64,000 bases of DNA from an uncultured Chlorobiaceae bacterium (GCA_903869365.1 CAIPYV010000096.1:1-64000), one strand, 5' to 3'; numbered from the stretch's first letter, positions 1-8,474 are shown. Notes: generated by a model from the letters alone, not told the origin. Numbers and translations are program-made.

Positions 1-391
1 TCCGGAGATAAATAAATAACGCCTAATCGATTCTAATATAATACTTTATGATGATGTTTCAAAACGTTATGGTGTGTTTTAAGTCCGACAGGCTGCTAGA
101 GAAACACGAATGTGCGTGCCTGTGCGCGCCACAGAATTCGGTTTCCCGCACATTTGACAAAGGAAAGTGATTCCGTTGAATTCTGGAACTTGAGTCCAAT
201 TGTGGAAACCGCACCAAGATCACTTGAGTGGCCAGGTGTAGCTCGGGTAATTGAACAATTGCTCTTCCGTGATATCCCATTCGATAGGCTTTGGCATAGC
301 CGTGCGAGTCTAACGTCACGCATCACCCGCCGAAGGAGCTTAGCATCTGAAGGTTGGGTGGATGCGCCTTGTTCGGCTTTTGAGTGTGTCT
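1..391. other. No gene assigned at left edge
   Basis: Several overlapping frames are open on both strands here (a 100-codon frame on plus, 76- and 86-codon frames on minus), but none has a recognisable domain, a convincing ribosome binding site or a partner gene. Mutually overlapping open frames on both strands are typical of moderately GC-rich non-coding DNA. The stretch may be the remnant of a gene that extends left of the window. I cannot assign a function. Confidence 0.4.
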
Positions 392-1102
392 TTACATATG
401 TCCAGACTGTCTAAGAATGTCACAATTCCTTTTTGCGGGTTCAAAACCATTATCTGCTGACTTCTTCATCCAACGCAAACCCTCTCTCTCTGATTGTGTG
501 ACCCCGTCACCACGCATACATATGAGGGCATAGTTGAATTGAGCTTCCGCGTGATCCATGTCTGCGGCCTGTCGAATAAAGTCCGCAGCCATAACCCATT
601 TTCCTTCTCCTCGCAAATTGATGCCTTCCTGGAACAATTCCTGTGCCATCGGTGATGAGGTAGTCTGATGCTCAAGAACCTTCTCGATAACAAAAGAACC
701 AGTTGTGCCCTTAGTTTCGTCCACCAACCACACACCGTCATATGCATCAGGATGATACGACGCCGGCGATCTGCAGAGAAAACTGCGATCACGTTCAGAT
801 GCTGTATTTAATGGGGCCACCAATGAATACCCCGCAGCGACAACAGTCATTCCAGTCAAATTTCGTCTTGTTCCGCATAAGGAGCACTCTACGCCACTTT
901 CATTCCACTCATGGCGGTGGCGGTGTGTCGCCTCTGGCATAGGTTTAGTCGGTGTTGATGTCGGAGGTTGCTTGGGCGTAGCGGGAGCGTGCGCAGTTTG
1001 CGGTGGCTGATTCTTAGCCGTAGCAGAGTCAGCCGTTTTCGCCAGAATGGGGGCTGGTTCTTTACTTGGCGAACCACCGAATAGTTTTTTCCAGAAGCTC
1101 AT
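392..1102 (-). CDS. Sel1-repeat protein with short N-terminal FWKKLFG motif
   Basis: This 236-aa protein has three visible parts. Residues 1-12 form a short aromatic/basic segment (SFWKKLFGG). Residues about 13-70 are rich in Pro, Ala, Thr and Lys and are probably disordered. A C-x2-C pair (CSLCGTRRN) near residue 75 could bind a metal but lacks a second pair nearby. The C-terminal 85 residues hold two Sel1-like helical repeats (AQELFQEGINLRGEGKW and AQFNYALICMRGDGV). Sel1 repeats mediate protein-protein contacts; no enzymatic activity is implied. There is no signal peptide, so it is probably cytoplasmic or peripherally membrane-bound. It stands alone. The SUMF1-like gene at 2561 begins with a very similar N-terminal segment, which suggests a shared targeting or docking role (inference). 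Confidence 0.75.
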   Translation of the reverse strand: MSFWKKLFGGSPSKEPAPILAKTADSATAKNQPPQTAHAPATPKQPPTSTPTKPMPEATHRHRHEWNESGVECSLCGTRRNLTGMTVVAAGYSLVAPLNTASERDRSFLCRSPASYHPDAYDGVWLVDETKGTTGSFVIEKVLEHQTTSSPMAQELFQEGINLRGEGKWVMAADFIRQAADMDHAEAQFNYALICMRGDGVTQSEREGLRWMKKSADNGFEPAKRNCDILRQSGHM

Positions 1103-2052
1103 GGGTCTCCTTTCGTGTTGTTTAGTTGCCGAACAACAAATAGACGGATCCGCCTAAACCGCGGATTTTAGAGTTTCAACCCATATAAAACTCCGATTAT
1201 CAACTAATCAAAAAACGGTTAACCGCATGTATAATAATCGGTTAAACAGTTTATTGAATTATATTTCTGGTTCATATATGGATCAGTAAAAAAAATGGCT
1301 TATAGGATAACAATACGAAAACTGACTCCAAGTTTCCCTATACTTGAGTTCATAAGTATTAAGTAACCTATAATTTATTATACAAATAAAATTATAAAAA
1401 ACACACTTTTATCAGCAATATTTTCACGAACAGGTAATCACGCAGTCAGCCCGCACTCAGCTACAGAGCCTGCACCCCGCTCATAAAGCCCGCCCCTCCG
1501 CCTCGCTCCATGCATTGCCGCCAAGCCATTGCTGCAGCACAATCCCGCTGTCTTTGCTGGCTGCTTGCACAGGCGGGAGAGCTGGGCATTAGCGGCGGTC
1601 GATGCATTGGCAGGATGGCGGCAAATCGGCGGCATGACAGCGGCACTTAAAAGCATTCATGGCGAGTACGCATTTTTAGGTCTGCGAGCCTGCAGAGCTT
1701 GCTTGGCTTGCTGGCTTGAAACGTGCATGTGGCGGGCAGGCTGCTTGCATTGGCGGCGTGAGAACGGACATTGGCAGTGCTGTCGGGCGGAAGAGGATTG
1801 GTGTGACAACTGACCTTTTACAATTCAAAGCACCCGATTTTGCTGCACGGTGACTGAGAGTCTTCTATTGCATGGATAGTATCGTAACCGTTAGTTTGAG
1901 CTTCGAACGAACGTCCGCAAAACTTGATCTGCCTCGGTGGCACAGCATTTGCAAAAAGAGAAGGCCAAATGATCGCCAGTCGTAAGGCAGATCAACCATT
2001 GCTTGCCTCATACCGACGTTTGCCTCTTTATCGGACGTATAGCTGCTCTTAT
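1103..2052. other. Non-coding stretch with palindrome and first diverged repeat
   Basis: No supportable gene. Positions about 1160-1435 are strongly AT-rich and contain a perfect 10-bp palindrome CGGTTAACCG (1216-1225) with a second CGGTTAA at 1239-1245 and a TATAAT-like hexamer between them, possibly the control region of the minus-strand Sel1 gene. From about 1440 the sequence turns GC-rich with repeated GCATTGGC and GGCGGC words, and includes a diverged first copy of the repeat seen at 2053 and 2251. The open frames here change strand and phase and look like by-products of base composition. Confidence 0.45.
1669..1790. repeat. Diverged copy A of ~170-bp repeat
   Basis: This stretch follows the same word order as the copies at 2053 and 2251: GCATTT-AGGTCTgCG, then GCTTGCTTGGCTTGCTGGCTTG, then a GGCG-GCA block, then GCATTGGCGGCGTGAG. 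Similarity is clearly lower than between the other two copies, so this assignment is tentative. Confidence 0.35.
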
Positions 2053-2214
2053 CTCGTTTTCAAGTGAGGGGCATCCCAACCAGGCGCATTTAAGGTCTCC
2101 GCGCTTGGGCTTGGGTGTGAGTCCGATGCTGAAGGGCTTGCTTTTTGTGGCTTGCTGACTTGCTTTGGTGGCGTGCAGATAGCGCATTGGCGTGAGTGAT
2201 TTGCAGCTTGCTTG
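2053..2214. repeat. Copy B of ~170-bp direct repeat
   Basis: The unit opens with CTCGTTTTCA, carries GCATTTAAGGTCTCCGCGCT and ends with GCGCATTGGCGTGAGTGATT followed by TGCAGCTTGCTTG. The same three blocks recur in the same order in copy C directly downstream; the middle part differs in length and sequence. No coding function is evident. It could be a dispersed intergenic element or specify a structured RNA. Confidence 0.8.
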
Positions 2215-2250
2215 CGAGCAATTGTTGCTGGACGCATGGTTGCTTTTTTT

Positions 2251-2432
2251 CTCGTTTTCAGGTGGTGGGCTCCGAACCAGGTGCATTTAAGGTCTCCGCG
2301 CTTGCGCTTGGACTTGACCGAAAGTCCGCTGCCGGAGGGTTTGCTTTGGCAAGCGGTTGGCTGATTGGCGGCATTGCGGACTTTTGCGGCGTGCAGACAG
2401 CGCATTGGCGTGAGTGATTTGCAGCTTGCTTG
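2251..2432. repeat. Copy C of ~170-bp direct repeat
   Basis: Second well-preserved copy, sharing the opening CTCGTTTTCA, the GCATTTAAGGTCTCCGCGCT block and the closing GCGCATTGGCGTGAGTGATT block with copy B. It is about 20 bp longer because of an insertion-like difference in the middle. It ends about 130 bp upstream of the SUMF1-like gene, so a promoter or leader role for that gene is possible but not shown. Confidence 0.8.
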
Positions 2433-2560
2433 AAGTGCAGCAGGCAATTCGGTATATTGACAGTAAATATTCAAGCTAAGCTGAACGCGATTTCCCAAAT
2501 GTTCATTCATAATCGTATCCCTCTGTAAACAAAGACTTGTTAACTATAAACGGAGTCAGA

Positions 2561-3517
2561 ATGAGCTGGTTTACTAAAATATTTGGCCATAAACAAGATC
2601 TTCAAAATCAAGATTCAGCCGAACAACTCAACCACCCACATCAAGCGTCACCTGAGCAGCCTGTTTTGGGTGAAACGGTGTCGACTCTGAATATCAGCAA
2701 AGAGTCTCTCATCGATAACTATGTTTTGATACGCGGCGGAGAGTTTACGATGGGAAGTCCGGAGGGTGAAGTTAATCGCCAAACCAATGAGACGCAGCAT
2801 CAGGTAAAATTGAGTGACTTTTATATGAGCAAATATACGGTAACTGTTGCCGAGTTCAGGAGATTCCTGGAAGCATCGGGGTACCAAGCATTTTCTGAAA
2901 TATTCGGCTGGAGCTTTATTATCTCCAATGGTGAGTCAAAAAAAGGGGATGGAGTAAACTGGCGTCATGGCGTTTCGGGTAGTGTGCGACCTCAGAGTGA
3001 AGAGAATCATCCGGTATTGTATGTGAGCTGGTATGACGCTGTCGCCTATTGCAAATGGCTCTCAACAAAAACGGGGAAACAATTTCGTTTACCAACCGAA
3101 GCAGAGTGGGAGTATGCTTGTCGAGCAGGAAGCAAAACAGCCTTCAATTTCGGAGAAAACCTTACAACGAATCAGGCAAACTATAACGGTTATCACTATA
3201 AACGCAATCCGGAAGGGGGATTCCGTCAGAACACCGTTGAGGTAAACAGTTTTGCCCCAAATGCATGGGGTTTGTACAACATGCATGGCAATGTTTATGA
3301 ATGGTGCAGTGACTGGTACAGTGGCACTTACTATGATGATTGTAAAGCAAAAGGCACCGTTTATAATCCCGCTGGTCCAGCAAGCGGTTCGAACCGTGTG
3401 TTTCGTGGCGGGAGCTGGCGCAACCACGTCGCGTACTGTCGGTCTGCTGATCGTGGTGGCAGCATCCCCTCCAGCCATAACTTCGAACTTGGCTTCCGCC
3501 TGGTGTTCGTACCGTAG
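2561..3517 (+). CDS. FGE/SUMF1-family (C-type-lectin fold) protein, DGR-target-like
   Basis: Formylglycine-generating-enzyme-like protein of 318 aa. The ATG at 2561 is preferred over an upstream TTG (2537) because GGAG lies just ahead of it. Residues 1-10 (MSWFTKIFGH) resemble the start of the Sel1 protein at 392-1102 and are followed by a Gln/Asn/Pro-rich linker. The SUMF1 domain starts near residue 60: GGEFTMGSPEGE, then HPVLYVSWYDAVAYCKWL, RLPTEAEWEYACRAG, NMHGNVYEWCSDW and RVFRGGSWRN. Many members of this fold are not true formylglycine-generating enzymes, and the paired active-site cysteines of FGE are not evident here, so a binding role is more likely. The C-terminus (GGSW...YCRSADR...LGFRLV) has the layout of the hypervariable ligand-binding face in diversity-generating retroelement targets. 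No signal peptide. Confidence 0.85.
   Translation: MSWFTKIFGHKQDLQNQDSAEQLNHPHQASPEQPVLGETVSTLNISKESLIDNYVLIRGGEFTMGSPEGEVNRQTNETQHQVKLSDFYMSKYTVTVAEFRRFLEASGYQAFSEIFGWSFIISNGESKKGDGVNWRHGVSGSVRPQSEENHPVLYVSWYDAVAYCKWLSTKTGKQFRLPTEAEWEYACRAGSKTAFNFGENLTTNQANYNGYHYKRNPEGGFRQNTVEVNSFAPNAWGLYNMHGNVYEWCSDWYSGTYYDDCKAKGTVYNPAGPASGSNRVFRGGSWRNHVAYCRSADRGGSIPSSHNFELGFRLVFVP
3411..3514 (+). other. Candidate DGR variable region (VR)
   Basis: In this last third of the SUMF1-like gene the solvent-face codons are mostly of the form NNC or NNT (cgc, aac, cac, gtc, then ggt, ggc, agc, atc), as expected if AAC/AAT codons of a template repeat were diversified at adenines. The invariant scaffold GGSW, YCRSA and GFRLV flanks them. 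This is a pattern match to known DGR targets. No template repeat and no reverse transcriptase gene is visible in the window. Confidence 0.4.
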
Positions 3518-3794
3518 TCAATTGGCAGCTCATTCCGGCTTTGCTTTTGAGCGAGAGAGCAGTACCAACATTTTGGTGAGCGGCGTTGAGGGACGAAACG
3601 ACTCACTCCGCCCTGATGGCTCCATTTGCGCAGCATTGCTGCACCGCCAGCCGCCAGAGAACTCGCAGCAGTCCGCACCAGACGCGCCACGTACGGCATA
3701 AGACCGCTGCTTACAACCCGTATTTCCATAAGTTCCTTAATGGTTAGAGCATCGGGAAATATACGTCATATTCAGCAATATTACATCCTCTGCA
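3518..3794. other. Gene-free junction between SUMF1-like gene and mobilizable element
   Basis: No supportable gene. A minus-strand frame (up to 122 codons from 3729) is open through here but runs antisense into the SUMF1-like gene. I searched by eye for a second copy of the end of the SUMF1-like gene (a template repeat) and for a copy of the tRNA-Val 3' end (a left att site) and found neither. Confidence 0.4.
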
Positions 3795-4235
3795 TCAATC
3801 AGCATTGTTGCTGACAGCCTGATGCAGCTCATCTTCATCGGCTATTGTGTCCTGCACAAGATCGTCAATAAACCGATGACCGCCTGCCATCTGGGTTGCC
3901 ACATACTCGACAAATTTCTGGTATTGATTCCAGGCCTCCCTTCTTGCTGCATCTTTTTCATTTTCACCGATACTCGGGGTATGGGCAAACCAGAGCTGTA
4001 CAAAAACAGCAAACGCTTCGGCCATCGCATTGATATCACGTTCCAGACGGGTGGCATGACGGCCAAGCCGGTCAAGCCTTCGCAACAGCAACTTCATATC
4101 GGTGGAATCATCGAAATACTCTTTCAGAGCTGATCCAATGACGCTGCTTTCCGTTGCATTGATTCTCTTGCAGTATGCCTTGAACTGGGCATAGAGTTCC
4201 GGAGAGAGGTAGGGGTGAATGTTCTTGCGCTTCAT
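3795..4235 (-). CDS. Ribbon-helix-helix-like conjugation accessory protein
   Basis: The 146-aa product starts with a short segment (KRKNIHPYLSPELYAQFKAY) followed by helices, the layout of CopG/Arc-type ribbon-helix-helix DNA-binding domains. Residues about 55-100 look helical and Leu-rich (LLLRRLDRLGRHATRLERDI) and may dimerise. The start ATG overlaps the stop of the coupling-protein gene by 4 nt, so translation is coupled and the gene is last in the transfer operon. Small RHH proteins beside VirD4/TraG and VirD2-type relaxase genes often act at oriT or as autoregulators; here that is inferred from context. Nothing recognisable follows it downstream. Confidence 0.6.
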   Translation of the reverse strand: MKRKNIHPYLSPELYAQFKAYCKRINATESSVIGSALKEYFDDSTDMKLLLRRLDRLGRHATRLERDINAMAEAFAVFVQLWFAHTPSIGENEKDAARREAWNQYQKFVEYVATQMAGGHRFIDDLVQDTIADEDELHQAVSNNAD

Positions 4236-6337
4236 AATGGTAAATGTCCTCCTTGTGGTGTTCTGCTTAAATCGATAATGGGTGCTCGCCCAGGTTGACT
4301 GCCATTCCGGTTGATGACGGCATCTTCTACAGAAAGCGTGTTTTCAGGAATCGACTCTTCATGAGAGAAATCATCCGAATCATCCCGGTGGAGGAAAGCA
4401 TGATCCTCGGCTGCTCGATCTTCATCAGGTAACTCCGTTTCAGATTCAACGGCATTGTTCCTGCATACCTCCTCTGAGGGAATTTCTACCCGTTGAACCT
4501 GACAGACTACCGGGTCGAACCATGAATTGCACTCCCCTTTCTTGAGAAGTTCTGCCTGCTGCTCGTCCGGATCATCCGGAGCTGGAAGCCAAGCCCTCTC
4601 CCTGAAGCGTTCGTCCTGATAGTACATGAGTTTTTTAGCCCGGTAGGGTGGCAATCCGCCGATCATCACTAATGCATCATCGCCCGGCAACTGAAGTATT
4701 TCACCGGGCGTGAGTAACGGCCTCGGGGTTTCCTGCTCGCTTTCCATGATATGGCCAAGCCAGGGCGAAAGCCGGTTACCGGCAAAGTTCATCTGGAGCC
4801 GTTTTTCTGTCGCCTGCCCGAGCAGATCGGAAATCCGTTTGGCCGTCCGTTCATCGAGAGCACCGTAGGTGATCCGTACATGTGAGTTATCGAGAATTGA
4901 ATTATTGGGGCCGTAAGCCATCTCGATCTGGTTCAGTGACTGGGCAATCATGACGCATTTGATGCCGTATCCGGCCATATAGGCCAGTTCCGATTCAAAA
5001 AAGCCAAGCCTTCCAAGACTGGGAAATTCATCGAGCATCATCAGCAACCGGTGCCGGTAATGCTTCTTGCCCTTTCCATACTCGATCTTTTCGGTCAGTC
5101 GCCTCCCGAACTGGTTCAGGACAAGCCGCATCAGCGGTTTTGTTCGTTCGATATCACTTGGAGGAACAACAAGGTAGAGGCTTACCGGATGCTCACTGTT
5201 CATCAGATCACGAATGGTGAAATCTGATGCTGAGGTGTTCCGGGCAATAAACGGGTCCCGGTACAAACCAAGAAAGCTCATAGCGGTAGAGACCACTCCC
5301 GAGAGTTCGTTTTCTGTCTTGTTAAGCATCTCCCTTGCACAGGCAGCCACAACCGGATGAGCGCCCTCTTTCAGATGAGAAAAGGTAAGCATGAATTTCA
5401 GGGTATCGTAAACGCTTCTTTCCGGGTCGGAGAGAAAGTTTGCAACACCACTTAGGCTTTTATCCTCTTCGGCATAGAGCACATGCAGGATAACACCGAC
5501 AAGCAGGGAGTGCCCGGTTTTTTCCCAGTGATCGTGATGTTCTTTCGAGCCATCCGGATCTACCAGAATATCGGCGACATTCTGCACATCCCTGACCTCG
5601 TAAGCCCCTTTTCGAATTTCAAGCAACGGATTGAAGCGTACTGAATCCGGTGCGGTCGGCTCGAACCGCCAGCAATGCGAAAAACGCCTCCGCCATCCGG
5701 CAGTAGCTGACCACAACTCCTTCTTGATGTCGTAGGCTATAACCGATTCGTTCCATGCCAGCAGTGTCGGGATAACAAGCCCCACCCCCTTACCGCTTCT
5801 GGTCGGTGCAAAGCAGAAAATATGCTCGGGGCCGTTATGACGCAGAATCATGCTGCCGGGCTTGTCCATCTTCCAATGTACTTCCCCGGTGCCCTTTGTC
5901 ACTTCCGTATGAAATTCAGCGTCGTTTGTTTGCCCCAGAATCACACCCTGCTCAACGAATATGCCGGTCTGCTGCAACTCACTGACCGATGCCCATCGAG
6001 CCGTTCCATAAGAGCCCGACGGGTTGCGACGTTTCGCCCGCCGAACAGCAAGGAACACCATCAGGGCAAACATGACGAAGAAGTTGACGTAGGTAATCCG
6101 GCTGGCATGTTCAAAAACCCAAGGCGCATATGCCTCGAAATGAAATGCCCAGAAAAACCACTGCCATGGATCGTAAACGGGATAACCCTGCACAACAAGA
6201 AGCGGTTTGCCAAGCTGATGCTGATATCCCAGCAGCCATGCGACATATTGTGTTGTTGCCCAGGTGCCGAACAATATGAAAGACATGCCGGTCGCTACAT
6301 GACCATAAAAAACATTGACCGTGCGGGTTTTTTTCAT
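4232..6337 (-). CDS. traG: Type IV coupling protein, VirD4/TraG family
   Basis: This 701-aa inner-membrane ATPase couples the relaxase-DNA complex to a type IV secretion channel. Hydrophobic segments lie near residues 10-35 and 82-98. The Walker A motif is APTRSGKGVGL (about 177-187) and the Walker B region is LLMMLDEFPSLGRL (about 418-431), both diagnostic of the TraG/VirD4 family. The acidic, low-complexity C-terminal 110 residues are typical of variable substrate-docking tails. It starts 3 nt after the relaxase stop and overlaps the next gene by 4 nt, so the three genes form one transcription unit. No T4SS structural genes are present, so the element probably depends on a channel supplied from elsewhere (inference). 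Confidence 0.93.
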   Translation of the reverse strand: MKKTRTVNVFYGHVATGMSFILFGTWATTQYVAWLLGYQHQLGKPLLVVQGYPVYDPWQWFFWAFHFEAYAPWVFEHASRITYVNFFVMFALMVFLAVRRAKRRNPSGSYGTARWASVSELQQTGIFVEQGVILGQTNDAEFHTEVTKGTGEVHWKMDKPGSMILRHNGPEHIFCFAPTRSGKGVGLVIPTLLAWNESVIAYDIKKELWSATAGWRRRFSHCWRFEPTAPDSVRFNPLLEIRKGAYEVRDVQNVADILVDPDGSKEHHDHWEKTGHSLLVGVILHVLYAEEDKSLSGVANFLSDPERSVYDTLKFMLTFSHLKEGAHPVVAACAREMLNKTENELSGVVSTAMSFLGLYRDPFIARNTSASDFTIRDLMNSEHPVSLYLVVPPSDIERTKPLMRLVLNQFGRRLTEKIEYGKGKKHYRHRLLMMLDEFPSLGRLGFFESELAYMAGYGIKCVMIAQSLNQIEMAYGPNNSILDNSHVRITYGALDERTAKRISDLLGQATEKRLQMNFAGNRLSPWLGHIMESEQETPRPLLTPGEILQLPGDDALVMIGGLPPYRAKKLMYYQDERFRERAWLPAPDDPDEQQAELLKKGECNSWFDPVVCQVQRVEIPSEEVCRNNAVESETELPDEDRAAEDHAFLHRDDSDDFSHEESIPENTLSVEDAVINRNGSQPGRAPIIDLSRTPQGGHLPL

Positions 6338-6340
6338 GAG

Positions 6341-8305
6341 TTATCTCCCTTTTCGCAGATCGAGTTGCTGAACCACTTTATACCCGGCTTCAGCATGGAT
6401 CAGCTCAACCTGTTTCGAGACAAGCCTTTCATAATCCTGCTTCCATGGGACCAGTGAAAACTCTTTGGCCTTCGGATCATAGAGCTGAGCATAACGTTTG
6501 CCGCTCGCTTGCAGGCCTGTATCGCTCAATGTCCCCCGGAACCGCTCTCCTGATTTCAGCTCCCTGAACTCTCCGCCATGCTGCTGTTTGATCTTTTCAG
6601 CGAGATCATGTTTTTCAAGCTTGTCAAGATGTTTTGCCCTGGCAGGATCGAGAGGGTCGATGCCAAGCTCCTGCAGAAAAAGAGCACGCCGCCGGACAGC
6701 ATCGTTCAGCTCTTTGCCAAACCCCTGTTTTGCAAATTCCGGGTTATCGGGTTTTGCTGTAAACCGGTCGATCCACATCCTGCCCCGGTAGTTTTCCTGT
6801 TCAGGTAATCGGAGCAGAGACTGCCGCTCAATTTTCTGTTGCATGGCGGGATTGGCCGCATCCCTTTCTTTCAGGGTTGCGATAAGATCATCCGGAACTC
6901 TCCATGAACCGTCTGGAAGCTGCCTGACGAGACCAAATCGCTGCAACCGCTGCAACCGTCGTTCATGGGCTTCGACATATGCTTTACGATGAAGCCTGCC
7001 TCCTCCTTCAACCTCAACCATCTCTTCCTGAATATCTTTCAGGTGCTGCTGCCGCTCATAGATGCCCCCATGCTTTGCTGCGTGGCTGGCAATGGCAAGA
7101 TCAGCCTTTTTCAGCCACTCTTCTTTTTCGGCTGTAACCGTGACGATATCACCCACCCCATACTTTCCGGGATCACTGCTTTTACCGAGATTGACATACC
7201 ATGCATTTCCCTGAGGAGTTTCAACCACGATGTAGTATCGGTCATGCCATTCATCGGACATTCCTTTGCTGACAAGCTTCCCTTCAATCCGCTGCGCATC
7301 CGGTTGAGGAGCATACATCCTGTACTTTCCGGGATCGCCACCGACGCTCTGGTGCATCTCCCTGAAGATTTCGTTTCGCCTGGCAATCGCCTGCAGCTTC
7401 TGCTCCCATCCTTCGGTCATCGACCACTGCCGGACTCCTGTATTTTCAGCAAGACCGAATGATTCAAGAGACTTCAAACGCCGGGAGAGCAGGCGTTGCT
7501 GAAACAGCTCCCTTTTTTCGACCGGACACTGACCAAGTTCTACCATACCATTTCGTTCAATGGCAACGATAGATCGGTCAAGAGAGGTGAGCCTTGCCGG
7601 TGATACCTCTTTGGTTCTCTGCTGCTGAATCTCCAGCTCTGAACGCATACCCAGTTCTCTGGTGGCAATTTCACCTGCCCGGTTGCGTATACCGTTCGAG
7701 ATATATTCAGGGCTGATTCTCAGCTCATTGCCATCACTGTCTACCCCTCTGACGATGATATGGACATGAGGGTTATCGGTATTGTAGTGATTCACGGCAC
7801 CCCAGTCGATCTTCCGGTCAAGATCGGACTCCATCTGGTTGACCAGTTTCCGGGTAAACTCATCGAGGTCAAGATCATCGGCATTTTCCGGAGAAACGAT
7901 AAAGCGGAACTGATGCGGCTCACCCTCAATCTCTCTCTGGAAACTGTTCCGGTCAAATCGGTTTTCATCACCATAGAGCTTGCCGGCAGTTCCATCCTTT
8001 TCAACACCTCCCCGCTCAACATACTGGACGTGCAGCATTGCGGCTCTTTTGCCCGCCGCAGTCATCTGAACGATTCTTGCCTTTACGACGACCCTGCGTG
8101 CATAATGACCGGCGCTTTTTACATGGCTTGGGCTGGCTCCACGATTTCTGTGGCCTCCCCGCAATGAACGGGTTGCTGTTTTTTTTGCAGACGTTTTTTT
8201 ACCAAGCTGATCCAGAAAAGAGCGCTTCATAACGGGCGCCTTTTCGACACGCGATTTTCCGCCTAACCGTGGCCGAAAAATCGGCAATTCTTCAGATGAC
8301 TTCAT
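6341..8305 (-). CDS. Relaxase, VirD2-like MOBP type with DUF3363-like region
   Basis: The 654-aa protein should nick oriT and stay bound to the 5' end of the transferred strand. The N-terminal 85 residues are very basic. The catalytic domain shows a likely motif-I tyrosine at Tyr95 in HVQYVERGGVEKDG, a histidine in PHQFRFIVSPE (His131), and the metal-binding motif NHYNTDNPHVHIIVRG (His173, His180, His182). This layout matches the VirD2-like relaxases carrying a DUF3363 domain that are found in integrative mobilizable elements with TraG and AlpA/ParA genes. The long C-terminal half is mixed helical with no further enzyme motif. The gene is preceded by a 234-bp gap that may contain oriT. Confidence 0.9.
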   Translation of the reverse strand: MKSSEELPIFRPRLGGKSRVEKAPVMKRSFLDQLGKKTSAKKTATRSLRGGHRNRGASPSHVKSAGHYARRVVVKARIVQMTAAGKRAAMLHVQYVERGGVEKDGTAGKLYGDENRFDRNSFQREIEGEPHQFRFIVSPENADDLDLDEFTRKLVNQMESDLDRKIDWGAVNHYNTDNPHVHIIVRGVDSDGNELRISPEYISNGIRNRAGEIATRELGMRSELEIQQQRTKEVSPARLTSLDRSIVAIERNGMVELGQCPVEKRELFQQRLLSRRLKSLESFGLAENTGVRQWSMTEGWEQKLQAIARRNEIFREMHQSVGGDPGKYRMYAPQPDAQRIEGKLVSKGMSDEWHDRYYIVVETPQGNAWYVNLGKSSDPGKYGVGDIVTVTAEKEEWLKKADLAIASHAAKHGGIYERQQHLKDIQEEMVEVEGGGRLHRKAYVEAHERRLQRLQRFGLVRQLPDGSWRVPDDLIATLKERDAANPAMQQKIERQSLLRLPEQENYRGRMWIDRFTAKPDNPEFAKQGFGKELNDAVRRRALFLQELGIDPLDPARAKHLDKLEKHDLAEKIKQQHGGEFRELKSGERFRGTLSDTGLQASGKRYAQLYDPKAKEFSLVPWKQDYERLVSKQVELIHAEAGYKVVQQLDLRKGR

Positions 8306-8397
8306 TGCTCCGGATCGTTATGATTTTTTACCCCTTACGTTGCCTGAAAACGGCTCCTGATGCTATTTCGCAGTATGTTAACCGAATGTCACCATGC

Positions 8398-8412
8398 TAA
8401 CACGCCGTGTTA
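8398..8412. promoter_or_regulatory. Perfect inverted repeat upstream of relaxase
   Basis: TAACACG-C-CGTGTTA is a perfect 7+1+7 palindrome about 95 bp upstream of the relaxase start, in the only sizeable gap of the transfer operon. Its size and symmetry suit a dimeric repressor, for instance one of the element's small RHH or HTH proteins. The binding protein is not identified. Confidence 0.4.
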
Positions 8413-8431
8413 ACCCTTTAATCCATTGCGT

Positions 8432-8474
8432 AACAATGCCTTGAAAGGCAATTGTTCGCATTGGTTTATCTTGC
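8432..8474. other. Candidate origin of transfer (oriT)
   Basis: An imperfect inverted repeat (AACAATGCCTT-GA-AAGGCAATTGTT, 8432-8455) is followed after 11 bp by TATCTTGC (8467-8474), one base different from the IncP-type nic consensus (YATCCTGY). In RP4 the nic site likewise lies close to one arm of an inverted repeat bound by TraJ. The site sits directly between the peptidase gene and the relaxase gene. This is inference from architecture; the nic match is short. Confidence 0.35.

Noticed and set aside
1438-1813. GC-rich frames on both strands
   Set aside because: The frames contradict each other, vary in phase between repeat copies, and match the repeat structure rather than a protein.
3361-3729. 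Minus-strand open frame of 122 codons downstream of and antisense to the SUMF1-like gene end
   Set aside because: It lies antisense to a clearly coding region for half its length, has no domain, and its start lacks a ribosome binding site.
5822-6457. 211-codon plus frame opposite the traG start
   Set aside because: It is antisense to the well-supported coupling-protein and relaxase genes.
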